64,000 bases of DNA. Source: JAFGNB01 sp050304135 (GTDB taxonomy: Bacteria > Fibrobacterota > Chitinivibrionia > Chitinivibrionales > Chitinispirillaceae). The notes beneath the pieces were generated by a model. That model was not told where the DNA came from. It saw only the letters and a program-made list of their open reading frames with translations, and did no database searches. Positions within the stretch are counted from its first letter, which is position 1, and each line of letters starts with the position of its first letter. The stretch lies in NCBI GenBank assembly GCA_050304135.1, contig JBNLDC010000009.1:1-64000 (forward strand), given 5' to 3'. This document shows positions 1-6,841 of the stretch, piece by piece. The position numbers were made by a program, and so were the translations under genes.

Positions 1-51
1 ATTGTTTTCTTTTTTCGAGTTCTCGTTCATCATCATAGCTTTTTTTTGCAT
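1..51 (-). CDS. Start of an unidentified gene running off the left edge
   Basis: An open frame begins with ATG at base 51 on the minus strand and stays open for 17 codons to the window edge. It is preceded by GGAG eight bases upstream (bases 60-63 on the plus strand), a good ribosome binding site. The visible residues are mostly M, K, N and E, so no family can be named. A 7-base inverted repeat (TGAATAC at 54-60, GTATTCA at 73-79) surrounds the binding site and could affect translation. Only 51 bases are visible, so this is tentative. Confidence 0.35.
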   Translation of the reverse strand, partial: MQKKAMMMNENSKKENN

Positions 52-86
52 TCTGAATACTCCTTCAAAGGTGTATTCAATAAATA

Positions 87-131
87 ATTTGTTCACGATG
101 TCCTGACACAGATTTGTTCACGATGTCTTGA
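87..131. repeat. Two direct copies of a 20-mer
   Basis: ATTTGTTCACGATGTCCTGA at 87-106 recurs at 112-131 with one difference (CTTGA for CCTGA), 25 bases apart. It lies between the partial gene at the left edge and the heptamer array. It could be a relic of a mobile-element end or a short tandem duplication; nothing here decides. Confidence 0.7.
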
Positions 132-140
132 AACATGCCA

Positions 141-200
141 CCTATTGCCTATTGCCTATTGCCTATTGCCTATTGCCTATTGCCTATTGCCTATTGCCTA
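141..200. repeat. Heptanucleotide tandem array, about 8.6 copies of CCTATTG
   Basis: Bases 141-200 are eight perfect copies of CCTATTG plus four bases of a ninth. The array ends five bases before the stop codon of the receiver-like gene at 205-693. A unit of seven shifts the reading frame with each copy gained or lost, but no gene reads through it convincingly. Short related heptamers occur at 6794-6840. Confidence 0.95.
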
Positions 201-204
201 AAAT

Positions 205-693
205 CTACAAAAACCTGCTCCCGAGCGCCATCAGAAACAGCACCCAGATAGGTGCCGCAAAAAGGAGCAGCTGCACCAGGAATTTGAGAAACGAAAACCG
301 CGCCGATACCCTGTCGTACTGCACCAGCCGCCGGAGGTTAAAATCGAGGTACTCGAACCGCAACGGTACTTGAATGATATCGTAAACCCCTTTGTCAAGG
401 TAGGGGTAGATGTTTTCCTCCTCTTCACGCGTGGCGGCAATCATGATTTTCGGGTTGAGCGTGTAATACCTGAACATGTGGAAGAGATGCTGGGGAAACC
501 TCGGCAGTGAGGCCGCATCAATAATAACAATCGCCTGTTTATGTTGAGCGAATTTGAGAATACCCTCTTTACGATTTGGTACATAATCAACATAATACCC
601 GTATCCGGTAAGCAGGGTTACCAGCTCATTGGAAAGCGCCTCATCCTGGCAGATCACCAGAAGACGGGTACGGTTTCGGTTAAATTTTCTCAT
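205..693 (-). CDS. Membrane-tethered degenerate receiver-domain protein
   Basis: A 162-residue protein. Residues about 8-125 look like a response-regulator receiver fold: an opening strand (RLLVICQDEAL), a central strand ending in an Asp (IVIIDAASLP), a strand followed by Thr (MIAATREEE) and a final VPLRFEYL where the usual conserved Lys-Pro is missing. Loss of that Lys suggests it may not work by ordinary phosphorylation. The C-terminal 25 residues form one hydrophobic helix (FLVQLLLFAAPIWVLFLMAL), so the domain would be held at the inner membrane. The ATG overlaps the end of the upstream glycosyltransferase gene by 14 bases, so the two are probably co-translated. The receiver assignment rests on pattern only. 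Confidence 0.6.
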   Translation of the reverse strand: MRKFNRNRTRLLVICQDEALSNELVTLLTGYGYYVDYVPNRKEGILKFAQHKQAIVIIDAASLPRFPQHLFHMFRYYTLNPKIMIAATREEEENIYPYLDKGVYDIIQVPLRFEYLDFNLRRLVQYDRVSARFSFLKFLVQLLLFAAPIWVLFLMALGSRFL

Positions 694-2239
694 CGGATGC
701 TACCAGGCGGTAAAAACTGCGGGTTTCGTTCATGATCCGTTCCGTTTGACGGCTGCTGCGGTTTTTAATCAGCTGTTTGAGCTCCGAAAGAAGTACCGGG
801 ACGTAAATAGGATCGCGGAAAAGAAGAAAGGAGGTTTCCGACGACTGGTTGGCGATATGTTCCGGTATCCTGCATCCGGAATCAACAATGACCACCGCAG
901 GGCACCCGCTGTTATTGAAAATCACACTTGCAAGCTTTACCGTCGACTCAATGGTCGCCTCCGGTTTTTTTTCAATGATCACCACGCTGAAATTGACCGA
1001 TGCGGCTATGATCTCTTTTTCCGTTACCGGCTCAAAGAGATAAATGTCCTGTTCATAGGCGTTGAGGGCAAAGGGAAGTACGTTGCCGGCCACAAGCACC
1101 CCGATGACATCGCGGTTTCCCGGAGGCTCTATTTTGTCACGCAACAGTATAGTAGATACCCGTTCAAAGAAATCGAGCTTATACAGTAACCAGTAGGTTA
1201 ACATCAGCAGTATCGCGATCGAAAAGATACCTACATACCTGCCTTCAAGATAGCCGATCACCGCACACATGCAGATGGCACTCTGAAACAGAAACAGAAT
1301 AACCACGGTTTCGGTATGGCTCAGCCCCCGATACATCAACCGGTGATGAATATGCTCGCTGTCGGCAACAGTCATTGATTTCAGAGCACTCAGAAGACTT
1401 CTGCTGTTGAGAAACGTCTTTATGAAGCGGCGGATCATCGCGGTACTCAGATCGATAATCGGATACCCTACAATCAGCGGAATGAGCAGAACCGGTATTT
1501 TATGATCTTCAACGGAAACCAGCGAAATACTCAGTACCGCACAGATCATCCCGATAAGCAGTGAACCTGTATCGCCCAGAAACACCCGTGCCGGTGAGAT
1601 GTTGTTGAGGAGAAATCCCGCCAGAAGCCCTCCAAGTATCACCGCCAGTACAACAATCGGGTAGTTATGATCCAGAAAGGCGAACAGTGAAATGGTGCCG
1701 AACGCCCCCATGAGTACTGATCCGGCAAGACCATCCAGGCCATCGATGATATTGACCGCATTGGCGACACCCACCAGCCAGAAGATGGAAATCGGAATAC
1801 CCAGCCAGCCGATTGATATATCAAAACCGAGCAGATGTATATGATCAAGATGAATACCGAGGAGTACAACAATCTCAACAGCAATGATTATTTCTCCGAT
1901 AAATTTTGCTTTATTCGAAATTTCAAAGGAAACCAGATCATCGGCAAGACCGATCAGAAAAATACTCGCGCAAATAAAGATAAGTGCCGAAAACAGGTTT
2001 GAAGGAAGCTGAGGAAGAAAAGGGAGCAGAAATCTCCAGGAACACAACAGCAGTACAAACGAAACCAGAATGGCGAGACCACCCACGCGGGGAGTGATAC
2101 GCTGATGAACATGCCGTGCTCCCGGCCTGTCGATGAAATACTTCAGCACCGGTGATTTTAAAATAATGACAATACTGAAATGAGTAAAAAGCAATGCGAC
2201 AAGAAATATCGTGATGACTGTCAATCCGACTGATGGCAT
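680..2239 (-). CDS. Undecaprenyl-phosphate glycosyl-1-phosphate transferase (WecA/TagO family) with extra C-terminal domain
   Basis: Integral membrane enzyme expected to move a sugar-1-phosphate (usually GlcNAc-1-P) from a UDP-sugar to undecaprenyl phosphate, the first step of O-antigen, teichoic acid or exopolysaccharide synthesis. Family motifs are all present: DRPGARHVHQRITPRVGG near residue 40, the Asp pair in GLADD (about 100), NIIDGLDGLAG (about 163), FLGDTGS (about 220) and HIHHR (about 296). The ATG at 2239 has GAGGA five bases upstream; a GTG ten codons earlier has none. The protein is 519 residues, whereas WecA/TagO are usually 340-380. The extra roughly 150 residues are soluble, with alternating strand/helix patterns, and are followed at once by a receiver-like gene overlapping by 14 bases. 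A single-gene transcript upstream is not obvious. Confidence 0.88.
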   Translation of the reverse strand: MPSVGLTVITIFLVALLFTHFSIVIILKSPVLKYFIDRPGARHVHQRITPRVGGLAILVSFVLLLCSWRFLLPFLPQLPSNLFSALIFICASIFLIGLADDLVSFEISNKAKFIGEIIIAVEIVVLLGIHLDHIHLLGFDISIGWLGIPISIFWLVGVANAVNIIDGLDGLAGSVLMGAFGTISLFAFLDHNYPIVVLAVILGGLLAGFLLNNISPARVFLGDTGSLLIGMICAVLSISLVSVEDHKIPVLLIPLIVGYPIIDLSTAMIRRFIKTFLNSRSLLSALKSMTVADSEHIHHRLMYRGLSHTETVVILFLFQSAICMCAVIGYLEGRYVGIFSIAILLMLTYWLLYKLDFFERVSTILLRDKIEPPGNRDVIGVLVAGNVLPFALNAYEQDIYLFEPVTEKEIIAASVNFSVVIIEKKPEATIESTVKLASVIFNNSGCPAVVIVDSGCRIPEHIANQSSETSFLLFRDPIYVPVLLSELKQLIKNRSSRQTERIMNETRSFYRLVASDEKI

Positions 2240-2514
2240 ATATTCCTCACCACACTCGGTCTGCAGCACATTACCGAATAGTGGTTAATGTAGGTAGTGA
2301 TAATATCAGACTGCCCGACCGAAACAGTTCCTCTTTTACAATAGCAGTATCGGAAACCAGCTGGTACACCACCGGCAAAGCCGGCATGCACACATCAGCG
2401 AAACAGTCGTTTAAATATAACTAGTAGAATAGAGAAAAGAAACTTCTTTTGCCCTGGTCAAACAGAGTATCCTGAAGCAGAATTATTGCAACGGAAATTC
2501 ACCGCAAACTAACT
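2240..2514. other. Intergenic stretch with no recognised gene
   Basis: Between the start of the WecA-like gene and the element at 2515-2716 I see no convincing coding region, RNA or hairpin. It must hold the promoter of the minus-strand WecA-like gene, but no clear -35/-10 pair stands out. Confidence 0.5.
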
Positions 2515-2716
2515 AGTATCTGTTCAGGATTGGTCATTTCCGGACACTGAGGTGGTCTCTGAGTACATCGAAGGACTCTCGAAGCGATGCACTGAGTTTA
2601 TCGAAGTGTGACCGGACATCCCCTTAAAATGTGTCATTTCGAGGGGTTCGAGAGCCTCACCCGCCTCTCAATGACCGTTCTGGAAGAAACTGTGCAATTT
2701 TAAACAGAAACCAACT
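2515..2716. mobile_element. Short inverted-repeat element, diverged copy (stop-codon element, copy 1)
   Basis: The left end reads AGTATCTGTTCAGGATT and the right end, read on the minus strand, AGTTGGTTTCTGTTTAAAATT, both recognisable as variants of the AGTTCCTGTTCAGGATT ends of the copies at 22187 and 43457. The interior (about 170 bases) carries shorter palindromic pieces such as TCGAAG repeats. The right end supplies the last two bases of the TAG stop of the small gene at 2715-2903. No transposase is encoded, so it would be a non-autonomous MITE-like or REP-like element. Boundaries are less certain than for the other two copies. Confidence 0.5.
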
Positions 2717-2903
2717 AACGGACATGGTCCCGTCGTCTCTTGACCCATCCGGCACCCACCATCACCAGAAACCAGCAAACGAACAGTGTAATTGCCGTTG
2801 TCTCAGGGGTACCCAATGCGGATGAACCCATGGCCTGGACCGAAGCGATAGAACCAAAGACAGCAAGGGAGACGACCAGCAGCATGGTTTGTAATGTTTT
2901 CAT
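2715..2903 (-). CDS. Minimal PEP-CTERM-like exported protein, 62 residues
   Basis: The ATG at 2903 has AAGGGA about six bases upstream, a strong site, which supports a real gene despite its size. Residues 1-24 are a clear Sec signal peptide (MKTLQTMLLVVSLAVFGS...) ending in SVQA. The mature part is only about 38 residues: a short linker, Pro-Glu at 33-34, a hydrophobic helix (about 36-53), and a basic KRRR end. Order and spacing mimic a PEP-CTERM sorting tail, which exosortases recognise, with almost no cargo domain. A PrsK-type kinase, a known regulator class in PEP-CTERM systems, lies 1.7 kb away. No exosortase is visible here. It could alternatively be an ordinary small two-helix membrane protein. 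Its TAG stop lies at the edge of the repeat element at 2515-2716. Confidence 0.6.
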   Translation of the reverse strand: MKTLQTMLLVVSLAVFGSIASVQAMGSSALGTPETTAITLFVCWFLVMVGAGWVKRRRDHVR

Positions 2904-3095
2904 TGTAATCCCTTCGCAAATTTAGGTGGCCATAAGATAAGCGGAACGATCGATTTTTCATAATTACATTTTGGATACATTTTTAGTATATTGATGATCA
3001 GATCTTTAACTGGTTTGAAATCAGGTTGTTTTCTCTGAACGAATTACAATAAGCACGTCATTTTTTTGGTGTGGAGAGCGGGCTCTCACCGGTAG

Positions 3096-4502
3096 TTGCT
3101 CAGGTTTCAAATAATTTTGTACCACAACCCTTCGGGAACTTCACTGTTGAATAAGCCCGGAAACGATTCCTCAGACAAGGAATTTGTCATCTCAGGCCAA
3201 TTGCTGAAATTCATCTATGCCGCTATGCTGCATTCCCTGCCTTTGGCAACTATACGTCTCTTTTGGGATACCTACTGCAGCCAGATAAATGGACCGGGCG
3301 AAAATCTCCCGGATGGATACCGCCAACTATGGGATGGTTCTCATTCTCCGGATCTCTCCAGTATCGACTCTATTGCACGCGAGCTTTTTGCTCCCTCAAA
3401 TGCAGCGTACGAGGGACATGTAACCTACCTTTCAGTTCTGCTCGAGCACTATCACTGTACCCTATCGGTAGTTCCTTCGGTTGCCGCAAAGTGGATAGCG
3501 CCGCTGCTGCCCCAATTCATCGCCTGCTCAGATGCTCATGATTTTCTTCTCCGAAAGGCTTTGGCGGATGATACGACTTCACCCTTCGGAACAGAACGAT
3601 GGACCGTATCCGTTTCGTCCGGAAAAAACCGGTACACTGCTGTCTCGATTATCGGGGAACCGGATACAACAAATTCAGATACTACAGCAAAACGACAGCA
3701 TTACAGTAACGAACTATTATTCTCCCTTTATATTCGCTATCTGCCTCGCCTGTTTGGGTTGCAACCATTCAATTCCGTAGCCATTGCAGCCGACCAGCGA
3801 CCGCCGGAGCTTCTGCTGCCCGGCATAGTACTGTCGGATGGTACCTGTTTCTATAAAGGTGAAGCTATTGGAAGCTGTGTGCCGTTTCGTGAATGCCTGC
3901 GGGGATATCCGGAAGAGAGGAGTATAACGGATCAGCAATTACTCTCGACACCGGTACTAATAATTGAAAAAGATGTCCGGCAACCGGGAACAGCAAATAC
4001 CGGATTACGGAAAGAGTGCTGTTATGGTGCACCGCTCACCATCTTTCGAACCGGATATCAAGGAACCGATGTACCGACAACGGAGCTGCTCCCGCTGCTT
4101 ATCACCACACTACTCAGTAATGACAGTGACTTCTGGAACGAGGCCGAGTGGCGCCATGCCGAACTCCTTCGTGAAATCACCACCATGGTGGTAGTGCGGT
4201 ACTTTAAAAAGGAAAAAAAAATAACTCTTGACGACAGGCGAATCGCCTCGATGGTTCCAGCCGCTATCCTCGCCTATCTCCTGATGCAATTTACCCGGAA
4301 CAACCGCCTGGAATTCGAGTATCAGGAACTGCTTCGGAATACCGATTGTACATTCGATACCCTTACCCCGAACCTTTCCATCCGGGTCAGGCGCCTTGCA
4401 GGAATACTCGAGAAAAAGTTCCCTTCCATAAAAATACACCCTACCGGGCGAGGGACATTTTCACTCTCAGTGAATTGTAACTTGAGATTTATGGAGATGT
4501 GA
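3096..4502 (+). CDS. Uncharacterised protein
   Basis: An open frame of 468 codons from a TTG at 3096; the first ATG is at 3225 and neither has a clear ribosome binding site, so the start is unsettled. I do not recognise a family. The protein is soluble, without signal peptide or membrane helix, rich in Leu and Ser, with several Cys residues (for example an ECCYG near residue 310). The last 60 residues (SIRVRRLAGILEKKFPSI) have the look of a small helical or winged-helix module. It stands alone on the plus strand just ahead of the PrsK-type kinase (gap 108 bases). Codon use resembles its neighbours, which argues for a genuine gene. Confidence 0.65.
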   Translation: MLRFQIILYHNPSGTSLLNKPGNDSSDKEFVISGQLLKFIYAAMLHSLPLATIRLFWDTYCSQINGPGENLPDGYRQLWDGSHSPDLSSIDSIARELFAPSNAAYEGHVTYLSVLLEHYHCTLSVVPSVAAKWIAPLLPQFIACSDAHDFLLRKALADDTTSPFGTERWTVSVSSGKNRYTAVSIIGEPDTTNSDTTAKRQHYSNELLFSLYIRYLPRLFGLQPFNSVAIAADQRPPELLLPGIVLSDGTCFYKGEAIGSCVPFRECLRGYPEERSITDQQLLSTPVLIIEKDVRQPGTANTGLRKECCYGAPLTIFRTGYQGTDVPTTELLPLLITTLLSNDSDFWNEAEWRHAELLREITTMVVVRYFKKEKKITLDDRRIASMVPAAILAYLLMQFTRNNRLEFEYQELLRNTDCTFDTLTPNLSIRVRRLAGILEKKFPSIKIHPTGRGTFSLSVNCNLRFMEM

Positions 4503-4610
4503 CCTCTTCCATAACCCGGATTTAAGTAATCAAAATCTACAGTTTTCCCTGTATTCACACACCATAGAAATATCTTCTGCGCTTAAACGCGCCGTTGTAT
4601 CTTATATATT

Positions 4611-6758
4611 ATGACCTATCTCTTTTTCATCATCCTTACCGGCTCAATCGGTGTCCTTGCCGGGTTCATTGTCGGCGCCAAATCAAAATGGCCGCTTGGC
4701 CGGATTATTCTTCCCGTACTTGCCGTACTGTTTTACGCTGCTGCATATACACAGTACCTTGCTTCATTTGACGCAAATTTAACGGTAAAATCCATCTGGT
4801 TACGAACTGCCGTTGCTCTGCACGTGCTGATTGCCTGGAATCTGCTGGAACTTACCGTGAGTTTTCTCGGCAAAGACGGTATCGGTCAGCGGTTCACGCT
4901 CCACCGTGAACCCCTCCGCATCCGGTATCTCTGGCGCCCCCTGATTCTGGTTGTAATCGGAACGGTGGTATGGGCTCCCTGGTTCACCTACCAGCAAATG
5001 GAAACGAACATTATTGTCAGAATTACTCATACCGGAGAACTACTGTTTACAGTCCTGTTCGGTTATTATCTGCTGATACTCTATATCACCGAAAAAATAT
5101 TCCGCAACACCACCCCGGTGCAGAAACGGGTCTTTACTCTCTACCTGGCATCTACCGCACTTATCGCCCTCGGATCAATGATCCTGTTGGTAAGGATTCT
5201 TTTTTACCGTGAAGTGAATTTTGAAACCGTTCAGATTCATGCGGCCCTGTGCGCTATTTTCTTCCCCGGCATGCTGATAGGCCTGGTGAAATACCGGCTC
5301 TGGCAGGAGCAGATTGTTATCGACCGGGGGATGATTCATACCTCATTCACCTTTCTCTTTTTCGGTATTTTTCTCATTCTGCTCGGAATCATCGCCTCTG
5401 TCGTCCGGTTTCTGGGAATAATATTTACACAGTTCGAAGAGTTTGTAATTCTTTTTTCGTTTATTTTCGTCAGCCTGATTACCATTTTTTCTCCTCAGAT
5501 GCGCAGGACCATTACCGGACTCACACGCAAATACCTGTATAAAGCAAAGTATGACTACCGCGATCAGCTGCTGAGACTGCATCAGACCCATCAAACGACC
5601 GGCAACATTCGCCAGACCGTCTGGGCGTTCATCGATAATCTTCGGTTCACCATTCTGGTAAAAAATGCGAGTATTTTTCTTCTCAATCAAAATGAAAACC
5701 TTTTTATACAATTCGAGGAACCGAATCACCCGATCAGAGAGAAACTTTTTTTCCGGCAGCATTCTCCTCTGGCGAAACTCTTCAGCGAAAATACCACCGA
5801 GCTGATTGATGTAGATAACCCTCTTATCGATGAGGCCAAACTGGCTATTACCGCCGAAAAAACCATTCTTGAAAAAGCGGCAATATCACACCTTTTTCCG
5901 ATCCGTCACCGGAACATACTGCTCGGAATTCTCGGTATCGAGGCAGGCAGGCGTATATTCGACACCGAAGACCTCATGCTGATTTCAATGTTCTGCGAAT
6001 CCATCGGTACCGCCATCTATCGCGACTCGATTCAGCACGAAAACATCGAACGGAAACAGTTTGAATCATTCACCCACATGGCATCATTCATTGTCCACGA
6101 TATTAAAAATCAGGTGGCAACGCTCTCCCTTGTTACCAACAATGCCAGGGCAAACATCGACAACCTCGAATTTCATCCGGTACTGCTCCGGTCACTTGAG
6201 AACTGCTCCTCCAACCTCAGTACGCTTATTGCTAAACTGCAGTCTCCACCTAAAAAAGAAACCCTTGCAGTGACTGACTGTGACTGCAACGAGGTTGTTT
6301 CCCGGGTTGTCGAACAGACGGGATCATCGCTCCCGCTGAATATCTCCCTTACTGAAAAATCCGGAACCATATCTACGGTCAAGGCTGATGCGGACGCACT
6401 GTTTTACGTTCTTAAAAATCTGATTATAAACGCGCTGGAAGCTATCGGCACCCGGCAGGGAAGTATACGCTGTACTACCGGTAAACTTACCGAATTGGTG
6501 CAGGATGATACCTTCGACCTGAATCTGATCCACACCGATCAGGGAAAATTTTCCGTATTTGTTGTTGTGGAGGATAACGGACCGGGAATGACCGCAGAAT
6601 TCATTGAGCAGCGACTTTTCAAGCCTTTCAATACAACCAAAGACAAAGGTATCGGAATCGGACTCTACCAGTGCAAAACTCTCATCGAAACCATGGGCGG
6701 CCGTCTGCTTTGCTCGTCGGAACCGGGAAAGGGTACCCGGTTCTGTATTCTGCTCTGA
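4611..6758 (+). CDS. prsK: PrsK-type membrane sensor histidine kinase
   Basis: A 715-residue kinase. The N-terminal ~290 residues form about eight to nine membrane helices; residues about 330-470 fit a GAF domain; then comes the H-box with HMASFIVHDIKNQ (phospho-acceptor His496), the N-box (LKNLIINALEAIG), G1 (VEDNGPGM), F-box (FKPFNTTK) and G2 (GIGIGLYQCKTLIETMGG). The membrane-GAF-kinase order and the HMASF(I/V)VHD(I/L)KN wording are what I know from PrsK, the histidine kinase of PEP-CTERM/exosortase loci, which partners the regulator PrsR. No full response regulator is adjacent; the receiver-like protein at 205-693 is degenerate. The gene converges on the TPR gene downstream. The PrsK label is by motif resemblance. 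Confidence 0.8.
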   Translation: MTYLFFIILTGSIGVLAGFIVGAKSKWPLGRIILPVLAVLFYAAAYTQYLASFDANLTVKSIWLRTAVALHVLIAWNLLELTVSFLGKDGIGQRFTLHREPLRIRYLWRPLILVVIGTVVWAPWFTYQQMETNIIVRITHTGELLFTVLFGYYLLILYITEKIFRNTTPVQKRVFTLYLASTALIALGSMILLVRILFYREVNFETVQIHAALCAIFFPGMLIGLVKYRLWQEQIVIDRGMIHTSFTFLFFGIFLILLGIIASVVRFLGIIFTQFEEFVILFSFIFVSLITIFSPQMRRTITGLTRKYLYKAKYDYRDQLLRLHQTHQTTGNIRQTVWAFIDNLRFTILVKNASIFLLNQNENLFIQFEEPNHPIREKLFFRQHSPLAKLFSENTTELIDVDNPLIDEAKLAITAEKTILEKAAISHLFPIRHRNILLGILGIEAGRRIFDTEDLMLISMFCESIGTAIYRDSIQHENIERKQFESFTHMASFIVHDIKNQVATLSLVTNNARANIDNLEFHPVLLRSLENCSSNLSTLIAKLQSPPKKETLAVTDCDCNEVVSRVVEQTGSSLPLNISLTEKSGTISTVKADADALFYVLKNLIINALEAIGTRQGSIRCTTGKLTELVQDDTFDLNLIHTDQGKFSVFVVVEDNGPGMTAEFIEQRLFKPFNTTKDKGIGIGLYQCKTLIETMGGRLLCSSEPGKGTRFCILL

Positions 6759-6793
6759 CGCTTCACCGCACTGAATAATGCGGTGGAGGAAAA

Positions 6794-6840
6794 CAATAGG
6801 CAATAGGTAATAGTAAAGCACTATCCACTACCCACTACCC
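6794..6840. repeat. Short heptamer repeats between convergent genes
   Basis: CAATAGG occurs twice in tandem (6794-6807), followed by the related TAATAG, then by a second heptamer series CTATCCA-CTACCCA-CTACCC at 6821-6840. CAATAGG is the reverse complement of the CCTATTG unit at 141-200. It fills the gap between the PrsK-like gene and the TPR gene. Confidence 0.75.
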
Positions 6841-6841
6841 T

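Noticed and set aside
141..200. Possible CRISPR array
   Set aside because: Units are seven bases with no spacers; no cas genes in the window.
128..373. A frame translating the heptamer array into repeated LPIAYCL
   Set aside because: Low-complexity product of the CCTATTG repeat, overlapping the receiver-like gene on the other strand.
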